From positions 1 to 54,315 of the forward strand of contig SHBV01000017.1 of assembly GCA_004211885.1 (NCBI GenBank): DNA of 54,315 bases, read 5' to 3'. The notes beneath the pieces are model-generated. The model was not told where the DNA came from. It saw nothing but the letters and a program-made list of their open reading frames with translations, and made no database searches. The translations under genes were made by a program, and so were the position numbers. Position 1 is the first letter of the stretch; every line of letters begins with the position of its first letter. Source of the stretch: Verrucomicrobiaceae bacterium. GTDB taxonomy: Bacteria > Verrucomicrobiota > Verrucomicrobiia > Verrucomicrobiales > DEV007. Below are positions 1 through 8,055 of the stretch, in pieces.

Positions 1-923
1 CCATTGTCTGAAGTGAAGAGTATTAAAGTGTCCTTGGCTAGATCCAGCTCGGTAATTAAGTCGAGGATCTGACCCACGTCCCGGTCGATGTTTTGGATCA
101 TTGCGGCGAATCCTTTCTCTGGCTCCGGCCACTCCTCTTTGGCGAATTCACCAATGTCAGGGACCTCCATGCCTTGGTTACCTGCCTCATTATTGGTGTG
201 AGGAACATTCATAGCAAAATAGAGGAAAAAGGGTTTTTCCTTGTTTTCTTTAATGAAGCGAACGGCATCTTTTGTAAAAAGATCCGGTGCGTATTGAACT
301 TTTTTCACCGCAACGCCTCGCCCAGCTTGTGGAAGCTTTGGGTCCTGCCAACGCTTCCACTTAGGAGCCACCTCATTTTGTAGCCTCTCCACTTTGCCAT
401 TACGGATCAGAAATTCAGGATAAAAATTGTGCGCGTGCCACATATTGATATAGCCATAAAAATGATCGAACCCAACATCATTCGGATTGGTAAAATTGTC
501 CGGTGTTCCGACTCCCCACTTACCCACACATGCAGTGGCATAGTCTGCTTTTTTAAGGACCGAAGCCAAGGTGTGTTGACCGGGCTTTATCACAATAGGA
601 TTTGTGGAATTGCCACGTACGACAGTGCGTCCCATGTGCCTGCCCGTGAGAAGAACACTACGGGAAGGAGCACAAACTGTACAACCTGCATAGAACTGGG
701 TCAATTTCATGCCTTCTTTGGCCATCGTATCCAGACGTGGCGTTTTCAATACTTTTTGGCCGAAGCAACCCAAGTCTCCATAGCCCAAGTCATCGGCAAG
801 GATCAGAACAATATTTGGTGGGCGTTCCTTGGCCGTTACGAAACTGAATGCTAGAAAAATCGACCAAGTGATGCCGAGGCGAACAATGACAGAGATAATT
901 GAAAAGAGGGTCCTTTTCTGCAT
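1..923 (-). CDS. Sulfatase (arylsulfatase A-like), C-terminus cut by window edge
   Basis: Secreted sulfatase of the alkaline-phosphatase-like superfamily, which hydrolyses sulfate esters, typically on sulfated glycans. The frame opens with ATG at 923 and stays open to base 1, giving 307 codons with no stop, so the catalytic C-terminal part lies outside the window. Visible landmarks: an N-terminal hydrophobic signal sequence (residues ~8-31), the metal-binding segment NIVLILADDLGYGD (~37-50), and the modification motif C84-A-P-S-R88, whose cysteine is converted to formylglycine. KPFFLYFAMNVPH and a later F-T-S-D-N also fit the family. It is divergent from the ceramidase-like fusion at 1055 and may share control with it. 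The family call is firm; the substrate cannot be read from the sequence. Confidence 0.93.
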   Translation of the reverse strand, partial: MQKRTLFSIISVIVRLGITWSIFLAFSFVTAKERPPNIVLILADDLGYGDLGCFGQKVLKTPRLDTMAKEGMKLTQFYAGCTVCAPSRSVLLTGRHMGRTVVRGNSTNPIVIKPGQHTLASVLKKADYATACVGKWGVGTPDNFTNPNDVGFDHFYGYINMWHAHNFYPEFLIRNGKVERLQNEVAPKWKRWQDPKLPQAGRGVAVKKVQYAPDLFTKDAVRFIKENKEKPFFLYFAMNVPHTNNEAGNQGMEVPDIGEFAKEEWPEPEKGFAAMIQNIDRDVGQILDLITELDLAKDTLILFTSDN

Positions 924-933
924 AGGTCTTATT

Positions 934-952
934 TTCTGATTAATCATCAGAA
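934..952. promoter_or_regulatory. Inverted repeat in divergent promoter region, possible operator
   Basis: A 7-bp perfect dyad, TTCTGAT-taatc-ATCAGAA, lies 11 bp upstream of the sulfatase start and 102 bp upstream of the fusion gene at 1055. The position, between two divergent genes, is typical of a transcription-factor site. No known regulator is recognised. A chance palindrome in AT-rich DNA cannot be excluded. Confidence 0.3.
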
Positions 953-1054
953 TGGTTCAAGCCGAAACTGTGGGAAAAGATGATGAATTGACTCTTATAA
1001 TGATCATACAGAACAATCCTTTTATTTTGTTTGTGTGATTGGTAGAATTGTTCC

Positions 1055-4000
1055 ATGAAACTGACCTGCATCCTTTCATTAATTACGATATTGGCAGCGT
1101 CTAATCAAAAGGCCCTGGCAGGACTCCGTGCTGGAGCAGCGCAGGTTGATGTGACTCCTCGCAAGTTACCGGTCACTGTGAATGGGGGATTCTTAACGAA
1201 CAAGGTACGCATCATTGCTGACCGCCTTCATTCAAGGGCCATCGTTTTTTCAGATGATGATCAGACCATTGCCATTGCGGTAGTGGACAGCTGTATGATT
1301 CCAACTCATTTATGCGACACCGTTAAAGAAAAGGTTTTTAAGCAAACCGGCATTAAAAAAGATAAGATTCTTATTTGTGCCACTCATACTCATAGTGCGC
1401 CGAGTGTCATGGACTTGTGTCTCGGCACTGACAAGGACGAAGACTACACAAAATTTCTTCCTGATAAAATTGCAGAGTCAATCTTTAAAGCACATTCCAG
1501 TTTGCGCCCGGCCAAGGCCGGATGGTCAGTGTTTGATGGATCAGATTATACCAAGCCCAGGCGATGGGCCTTTTGGCCGGGAACAGGCACTGACCCGTTC
1601 GGTGAAAAGAGCATCCGCGCCAATATGCACCCCGGTTATCAGAACCCTAACGCGACTGGTGAGACGGGTCCGACTGATCCTTGGTTCACTTTATTTTCTT
1701 TAGTCTCTGAAGATGATGAGCCCATTGCAGTACTGGGAAATTTCTCAATGCATTATTTCAGCGGACACTCTGGAATTTCATCGGATTATTTTGGACGGTA
1801 CTGCAAGGAACTCTCGGCCCGAATAGGTGAAGGTTCTATTGTTGCTCTTTCACAGGGAACGAGCGGCGATGTTTGGAGAGCTGATTATGGGAAAGGGAGA
1901 GAGGAAAGTGAAATCAGCATCAAGCGCTATGTGAAAGAATTAACGGATCTTTCGGTAAAGTCGCTATCTACAATTAAATACTCCAGTGATTTGCCCGTTT
2001 CCATGAAGGAAAAACGCATTGTGATGAATAGACGCGCACCGGACAAGGATCGGCTGGAATGGGCTCAAAAGGTTTCGCAGGGAATTAAAAATAACATTCC
2101 TAGGAGCAAGGCTCAGGTCTACGCGAGGCAGGCACTCTATCTTCACGATAATCCTAACACAGAGGTCGTTCTCCAAGCAATAAGGGTCGGAGACTTTGGC
2201 ATAACAACTATGCCTAACGAGGTCTATGCCCTGACCGGCCTGAAACTCAAATCATGGAGTCCTCTTGGGACCACCATGAATATTGAGTTAGCTAACGGAG
2301 CAGAGGGTTACATTCCTCCTGCCGAGCAGCATTTTCTTGGAGGCTACACGACTTGGCCCTCAGTCACTGCCGGATTAGAAATTGGCGCAGAGAAAAAAAT
2401 AACCTCTCACCTCATTGGAATGCTTGAGAACATTTCAGGCAAGCCCAAAAAAGCATACCATGAAGCGTTGGGTAAGTATGCTGAGGCTATCAATGTACTT
2501 AATCCTGTAAAGCAGTGGAGGCTCGGAGACATTGAGCCCGGAAAAGGATTTGAGGGTGGGGTCGTTTGCCACCTTCCCGGAGTAGAAAGTAAAGGGTTCC
2601 CGGACAATCATAGGAGTCGTTCAGCAAATTTTGCAGGAGGCAGAATAGCCTCAGAGGCAAAGATCGGTGACCAGTATTCGATTTCTTTATGGTTCAGAAA
2701 TGGGCTACGCAAGGATGCACGTTTAGTCACAGGTTATTTCTTTTCTAGGGGTGATCCAGATAATAACGATGTTCCTGGAGACCATTTGGGAATTGGAGGT
2801 ACCGCTGGGCATGCCGGCAAACTAATTATTTTTAATGGAAATGAATCCAATGATTTGCTGGCCGGGAAGCAGGATCTTATCAAGGGCCGTTGGTACCATT
2901 TGGTATTTGTGCGGAACCAGAAACAGGTCAGAGCTTATATTAACGGGAAGCAGGAAATGGCCGGTGAATTGGAGCCGACCCATTCCGGTTCCAATGACTT
3001 TTTTATAGGCGGCCGAAGTGATCAATTTGCAAACTTTGAAGGACGAATTGATGAAGTCGCTTTTTTTGATAGGGCCCTGTCTGCCGTGGAAGTGGGGGCC
3101 CTGTATGAGACGGCCGGTATCATTCCGGTCCCAGATTCTCCACCGCTTTTGCCTGCTCAAAGCCTTAAAAAAACTCATGTCCCTAAAGGTTATAAAGTAG
3201 AATTAGTGGCAAGTGAGCCTCTCGTCATGGATCCTGTCGCGATTGACTGGTCCTCTGACGGGTCAGTGTGGGTTGCTGAAATGGCAGATTATCCTTCAGG
3301 TGAGAATGGTGTTTTGGGCCGCATTGCAAAACTCATTGATACTAACGGCGATCACCGACCAGATAAAAGACAAGTGCTCCTTGATGATGTTTCATTTCCT
3401 ACGGGTGTCATGTCATGGGGAGATGGAGTCATTGTGACTTGCGCAGGTAAGATTTTCTATGCTGAAGATGAGGACGGTGATGGTATGGCAGATAGAAAAG
3501 AGGACTGGTTCACCGGATTTATTGAAAACAATCAGCAGCTCCGAGTCAATGGACTCCGGTGGGGTCTTGATGACTGGATCTATTGTGCGAGCGGTGGTCA
3601 TCATGCGGGTTTCGGAGTAAATACAATCATCACCTGTGCCAAGAATGGTAAAAAAATTAAGCTCGGGGCACGTGATTTCCGGTTCCGGCCAGACGGTTCT
3701 TTTGAACCGGTGGCCGGGCCCTCACAATTTGGGCGGGTACGGGACAATGAAGGGAACTGGTTCGGGGTTCAGAACGCACATCCTATTTGGCATTATGTAT
3801 TGGAGGACCAGTACCTTAAACGCAATCCGGACATCGCTGCACCCGATCCGCGCAAAATGCTCAGGGGGAAATCACCGAAAATTTATTCTGCCGGTAAGGC
3901 TCAAAAAAGGTTTCATGGTTTTGATATGATTGGCCGATATACGTCCGCGTGCGGCATTTCAATTTACCGGGACAATATATTATTTGATCATTCTTCTGAT

Positions 4001-5722
4001 CAAATTAGTGCATTCACATGTGAGCCGTTTTCGAATCTGGTCCAACGTCATATACTCAATGATCAGGGGGCAACGTTCACGGCTGAGCGTGCAGAAGACG
4101 GAGACCATGATTTCTTTGCTTCTGAGGATCGTTGGTGCCGGCCAGTCATGTCGAGGACTGCCCCTGACGGTTCATTGTGGGTTGTGGATATGTACCGTTA
4201 CATGATTGAGCATCCTCAATGGTTGCCGCCCGAAGGCAAGCAAGAACTAAAACCGCATTATTACTCTGGTCAGGGCAAGGGCCGCATTTACCGCATCAGT
4301 AAGAAGGGCTCAGAACATGACTGGCGAGTAGCTATTAAAAATTCTCCGAATGGCATTGCTCGGGACATTGCTTTGAGGGAATCCTTTCGTAAAGGAGAAT
4401 CAATTCTATGGGACAAGCAAGAAATTATGGACGGGCTCATTTCTAAAGAACGTTCAGTTCGCAAGATCGCTTTAAGAAAATCTGAAAGGTTAGAAGAAAT
4501 CATTCCTGAAATTTTTGCACTAGCCAATGATCCAGATTCGAAGGTGCGTCTTCAGGCAGCATACACGTTTGGCGAATTTGAATCTGATGAGGCAGGACAG
4601 GCTCTCTCTAAAATTGCTCAAAGAGATGGAGAAGACCCATACTTCGCGGCGGCCATTTTAAGCTCTTCGGCTCCCCATTTTACGACACTCGTAAGTTCTG
4701 GAAAACTGAGTTCTTTAATTACTCAAGGGCTCTTGAAAATGGCGCACCGTTTTCCAGGCATGGGAGAAAAAATATCTGAGGAGATACTTGTGAACTGGTC
4801 CGGTCCCGAGAAGTGGAGATTACTAGCTTCTGCACCATCCGTTTTCAGGGAACGGGCACGTGCGGCTGCAGTCACCGCTGCAAATGATGCTGAACTTTCC
4901 TCAGAAGAAAGAGCCCTGGCTGTTCGTTTGCTCGGAAAAGAAAACATGGAAGAGATGATGAAGTTACTTAGTTCCGCGAATTCAAAAGAAATTCAACTGG
5001 CCACGTTAAAGCATTTGGGAACGCTCGGTTCTTTTGTAAGTATTCTAGATTCCTGGCCTGTCCTTGGTCCAGCCGCTAGGGAAGTTGCAGAGAATGCGCT
5101 TCTATCTAAAGAGCAAGGCACGGATGCTCTTTTAGAAAGAATCGAATCCAGAAAGATAAATGCTGTTGAATTGAGTCCGATTTCCCTCGGAAGAATTAAG
5201 GAACATTCTTCTTCTAAAATTCGTGAAAGGGCAAAGAAGGCCTTATCTAAATCTATATCAGGTGACCGAAATGAAGTGATCGCGCGGTACCGGCCCTCTG
5301 TGTCAATGCAAGGTGATCACGCAAATGGAAAAAAACATTTCATTGCTCGTTGTTCAAATTGTCACAAGGTCGATGCAATTGGTCAAGATTTTGGTCCGGA
5401 TCTTAAGACAATTTCTAACCGTTCACCTGAATCATTATTAATATCGATCTTGGCACCGAGTGCTTCCATTGAACCGAGGTACTTGGCTTACAGTGCGGAC
5501 CTTAAAGATGAAAATATTTATGGTCTAGTTCAGGCAGAGACATCAAACAGTATTATCATGCAGCTAGTCGATGGCACTAAGAGGGTACTCAATCGTAACG
5601 ATATTTTAAGTTTGAAGGGGACCGGAAAGTCCATCATGCCGGAGGGCCTGGAAGCTGGCTTATCGTTGCAGGATTTTGCAGATTTATTGTCTTATTTGAG
5701 TAAGGAACTTGTCTCTAATTGA
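1055..5722 (+). CDS. Giant secreted fusion: ceramidase-like + LamG-like + PVC dehydrogenase propeller + HEAT + cytochrome c
   Basis: A 1555-residue exported protein with several modules. Signal peptide ~1-22. Residues ~23-480 match the neutral/alkaline non-lysosomal ceramidase N-terminal domain, with the metal-site-like segment ATHTHSAPS (H111, H113). Residues ~515-690 look like a concanavalin/LamG fold, ending in GRIDEVAFFDRALS. Residues ~705-1080 form a beta-propeller of the Pirellula/Verrucomicrobium membrane-bound dehydrogenase type. Residues ~1085-1410 are helical HEAT-like repeats. The C-terminus carries a heme c site C1433-x-x-C1436-H1437 and the PVC-type heme-binding domain. In PVC bacteria the dehydrogenase-HEAT-cytochrome part is a known architecture; the ceramidase-like front is the unusual part. 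Likely role: periplasmic hydrolysis plus oxidation of an amide- or sugar-containing substrate with electrons passed to heme. Substrate unknown. Confidence 0.88.
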   Translation: MKLTCILSLITILAASNQKALAGLRAGAAQVDVTPRKLPVTVNGGFLTNKVRIIADRLHSRAIVFSDDDQTIAIAVVDSCMIPTHLCDTVKEKVFKQTGIKKDKILICATHTHSAPSVMDLCLGTDKDEDYTKFLPDKIAESIFKAHSSLRPAKAGWSVFDGSDYTKPRRWAFWPGTGTDPFGEKSIRANMHPGYQNPNATGETGPTDPWFTLFSLVSEDDEPIAVLGNFSMHYFSGHSGISSDYFGRYCKELSARIGEGSIVALSQGTSGDVWRADYGKGREESEISIKRYVKELTDLSVKSLSTIKYSSDLPVSMKEKRIVMNRRAPDKDRLEWAQKVSQGIKNNIPRSKAQVYARQALYLHDNPNTEVVLQAIRVGDFGITTMPNEVYALTGLKLKSWSPLGTTMNIELANGAEGYIPPAEQHFLGGYTTWPSVTAGLEIGAEKKITSHLIGMLENISGKPKKAYHEALGKYAEAINVLNPVKQWRLGDIEPGKGFEGGVVCHLPGVESKGFPDNHRSRSANFAGGRIASEAKIGDQYSISLWFRNGLRKDARLVTGYFFSRGDPDNNDVPGDHLGIGGTAGHAGKLIIFNGNESNDLLAGKQDLIKGRWYHLVFVRNQKQVRAYINGKQEMAGELEPTHSGSNDFFIGGRSDQFANFEGRIDEVAFFDRALSAVEVGALYETAGIIPVPDSPPLLPAQSLKKTHVPKGYKVELVASEPLVMDPVAIDWSSDGSVWVAEMADYPSGENGVLGRIAKLIDTNGDHRPDKRQVLLDDVSFPTGVMSWGDGVIVTCAGKIFYAEDEDGDGMADRKEDWFTGFIENNQQLRVNGLRWGLDDWIYCASGGHHAGFGVNTIITCAKNGKKIKLGARDFRFRPDGSFEPVAGPSQFGRVRDNEGNWFGVQNAHPIWHYVLEDQYLKRNPDIAAPDPRKMLRGKSPKIYSAGKAQKRFHGFDMIGRYTSACGISIYRDNILFDHSSDQISAFTCEPFSNLVQRHILNDQGATFTAERAEDGDHDFFASEDRWCRPVMSRTAPDGSLWVVDMYRYMIEHPQWLPPEGKQELKPHYYSGQGKGRIYRISKKGSEHDWRVAIKNSPNGIARDIALRESFRKGESILWDKQEIMDGLISKERSVRKIALRKSERLEEIIPEIFALANDPDSKVRLQAAYTFGEFESDEAGQALSKIAQRDGEDPYFAAAILSSSAPHFTTLVSSGKLSSLITQGLLKMAHRFPGMGEKISEEILVNWSGPEKWRLLASAPSVFRERARAAAVTAANDAELSSEERALAVRLLGKENMEEMMKLLSSANSKEIQLATLKHLGTLGSFVSILDSWPVLGPAAREVAENALLSKEQGTDALLERIESRKINAVELSPISLGRIKEHSSSKIRERAKKALSKSISGDRNEVIARYRPSVSMQGDHANGKKHFIARCSNCHKVDAIGQDFGPDLKTISNRSPESLLISILAPSASIEPRYLAYSADLKDENIYGLVQAETSNSIIMQLVDGTKRVLNRNDILSLKGTGKSIMPEGLEAGLSLQDFADLLSYLSKELVSN

Positions 5723-5879
5723 TGGCATTTTAGGGATCCCATTCATTGCATTCTTTGTATTGAATCAATAAATTATAAAAAAATGGGTCTATAAAATAAG
5801 CCGAATAGGGTGTTAACAGCAATTACCCATTGAATTATGCCAAAAAATGGGTTATCGGGCGCGCTCATTTTTTAAAAAT

Positions 5880-7967
5880 ATGGCTGATCTCTCGAAATAC
5901 AGAAACATTGGAATTTTTGCTCACGTTGATGCGGGTAAGACTACGACTACAGAGCGTATTCTAAAGCTCACAGGTAAGATCCATAAAATTGGAGAAGTTC
6001 ATGACGGTGCGGCAACGACCGACTTTATGGAACAGGAACAGGAACGTGGAATTACCATTCAGTCCGCGGCAACGACCTGCTTCTGGGACGATCACCGTTT
6101 TAATATTATTGATACTCCCGGACACGTCGATTTCACTATCGAAGTTTACCGCTCATTGAAGGTTCTCGATGGTGGGGTTGGAGTTTTCTGTGGGTCCGGT
6201 GGAGTTGAACCTCAGTCGGAAACTAACTGGCGATATGCAAACGAGTCAGGAGTTGCCCGTTTAATTTTTGTAAATAAGCTAGATCGCCTCGGTGCCGATT
6301 TTTACCGGGTCGTTGGCCAGATCAAGTCGGTCCTTGCCGCAAAGCCATTAGTGATGACGATTCCAATAGGATTTGAGGACAGCTTTGTGGGCGTTGTCGA
6401 TATTCTGAGTCAGAAAGCTTATGTGTGGGATGATTCAGGACAACCTGAAAACTTTGAGGTTCAGGATGTGCCGGATGATCTAAAAGAAAAGGCCGAGCAA
6501 TATCGCACCGAATTGATTGAGACTGCAGTTGAGCAGGACGATGAGGCAATGGAGAAGTACCTCGAGGGCGAGGAACCTGACACCGACACAATTAAGAAAT
6601 GTATCCGCAAAGGCACAATCAATCTGGATTTTTTCCCGACTTACTGCGGATCGGCATTTAAGAACAAAGGAATCCAGCTAATACTCAGCGCTGTCATTGA
6701 TTATCTCCCAAGCCCGACCGAAGTGAAGCCACAGCCCGAAGTGGATATGGAAGGAAACGAGACTGGCGAATTTGCTATCGTTGACAGAGATAAGCCATTA
6801 CGCGCATTGGCCTTTAAGATCATGGACGATCAGTACGGGGCGCTGACTTTTACCCGTGTCTATTCAGGAGTATTGGCGAAGGGTGTTAACATTCTTAATA
6901 CTTTTACAGGCAAGGAAGAAAGGGTCGGTAGAATCGTGGAGATGCATGCTGATTCGCGTGAGGATCTTGACGAGGCGCAGGCAGGGGACATCGTCGCTCT
7001 GGTCGGTCTGAAAAATGTTCAAACCGGCCATACACTTTGTGATCCGAAAAAGCCAGCGACCCTAGAACCGATGGTATTTCCAGACCCGGTCATTTCGATT
7101 GCTATTGCTCCGAAAGATAAAGGAGCTGCTGAGAAGCTAGGCGTAGCCATAGGTAAGATGGTAAAGGAAGATCCTTCTTTTCACGTCGAAACGGATCAGG
7201 ATTCCGGAGAGACTATTCTTAAGGGAATGGGAGAACTTCACTTGGATATTAAGATTGATATTCTGAAACGAACTCATGGCGTTGAAGTCGAGGCTGGGGC
7301 TCCTCAGGTCGCCTACCGCGAGACAGTCACAACTCAGCTCGAAGATTCTTACACGCACAAGAAGCAGTCAGGTGGCGCAGGTCAGTTCGCTAAGATTGAC
7401 TATATCATTGAGCCGCTCGAGCCAGGTTCAGGATTTCAATTCGAATCTAAGATCGTTGGAGGAAATGTTCCGAAGGAATACATTCCGGCAGTTGAAAAGG
7501 GATGGAGATTATCAACTGAAAAGGGTGTCCTTGCTGGGTATCCATGCTTGGATTTTCAAGTTACTCTAATCGATGGCGGATTCCACGCAGTTGACTCATC
7601 GGCAGTGGCCTTCGAGATCGCTTCTAAGGCGGCTTATCGACAGTCAATGCCGAAGGCAGGCGCTCAGTTATTGGAACCGATAATGAAACTGGATGTGTTT
7701 ACTCCGGATGACAATGTTGGAGATGTGATTGGCGATTTGAACCGTCGCCGCGGTATGATTTCGTCTCAGGACAGCACACCGACAGGTATCCGAGTCAAGG
7801 GCGAAGCTCCGCTCAGTGAGATGTTCGGTTACATTGGTGATTTACGCACAATGACATCAGGAAGAGGACAATTTTCCATGGAATTTTCTCACTACGCTGC
7901 TTGTCCAAGGAACATCGCCGAAAAAGTCATTGAAGATGTTATTGCACGCGAAGCGGCAAAGAAATAA
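5880..7967 (+). CDS. fusA: Elongation factor G, EF-G 2-like paralogue
   Basis: Translational GTPase that drives ribosomal translocation or recycling. From the ATG at 5880 it has 695 residues, a normal EF-G length; an in-frame ATG at 5847 would add 11 non-conserved residues, so I prefer 5880. G motifs: P-loop AHVDAGKT (14-21), DTPGH (78-82) and NKLD (132-135). The N-terminus [20 protein letters not shown] and long internal stretches recall, from memory, the second EF-G of Vibrio-type gammaproteobacteria more than canonical FusA. There are no rpsL, rpsG or tuf genes beside it, so this is not the str operon. It is followed by a clear intrinsic terminator. An additional canonical fusA may exist elsewhere in the genome. 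Confidence 0.93.
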   Translation: MADLSKYRNIGIFAHVDAGKTTTTERILKLTGKIHKIGEVHDGAATTDFMEQEQERGITIQSAATTCFWDDHRFNIIDTPGHVDFTIEVYRSLKVLDGGVGVFCGSGGVEPQSETNWRYANESGVARLIFVNKLDRLGADFYRVVGQIKSVLAAKPLVMTIPIGFEDSFVGVVDILSQKAYVWDDSGQPENFEVQDVPDDLKEKAEQYRTELIETAVEQDDEAMEKYLEGEEPDTDTIKKCIRKGTINLDFFPTYCGSAFKNKGIQLILSAVIDYLPSPTEVKPQPEVDMEGNETGEFAIVDRDKPLRALAFKIMDDQYGALTFTRVYSGVLAKGVNILNTFTGKEERVGRIVEMHADSREDLDEAQAGDIVALVGLKNVQTGHTLCDPKKPATLEPMVFPDPVISIAIAPKDKGAAEKLGVAIGKMVKEDPSFHVETDQDSGETILKGMGELHLDIKIDILKRTHGVEVEAGAPQVAYRETVTTQLEDSYTHKKQSGGAGQFAKIDYIIEPLEPGSGFQFESKIVGGNVPKEYIPAVEKGWRLSTEKGVLAGYPCLDFQVTLIDGGFHAVDSSAVAFEIASKAAYRQSMPKAGAQLLEPIMKLDVFTPDDNVGDVIGDLNRRRGMISSQDSTPTGIRVKGEAPLSEMFGYIGDLRTMTSGRGQFSMEFSHYAACPRNIAEKVIEDVIAREAAKK

Positions 7968-8013
7968 GACAAGTAAATTATTTTAAACGGATCCACCTCG
8001 GATCCCCTCAAAT

Positions 8014-8046
8014 AAAAGAGAGTGGTCTTTAAGATCACTCTTTTTT
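8014..8046. terminator. Bidirectional intrinsic terminator between fusA and the ASPIC/UnbV gene
   Basis: Stem AGAGTGGTCT (8019-8028), 3-nt loop, AGATCACTCT (8032-8041), with one G-T pair, flanked by AAAA on the left and a run of T on the right. The A and T flanks let it work in both directions, which suits two convergent genes ending at 7967 and 8056. Confidence 0.85.
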
Positions 8047-8055
8047 TGTGCAAAA

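Noticed and set aside
93..854. Plus-strand open frames in the first kilobase
   Set aside because: The minus strand encodes a sulfatase with CxPSR and metal motifs through the same bases.
2822..3178. Antisense frame within the ceramidase/dehydrogenase fusion
   Set aside because: Overlaps the LamG-like region that shows clear conserved motifs on the plus strand; no own evidence.
7987..8007. Repeated GGATCC motifs after fusA
   Set aside because: Two short copies in a row; too small for a mobile element and no conserved context.
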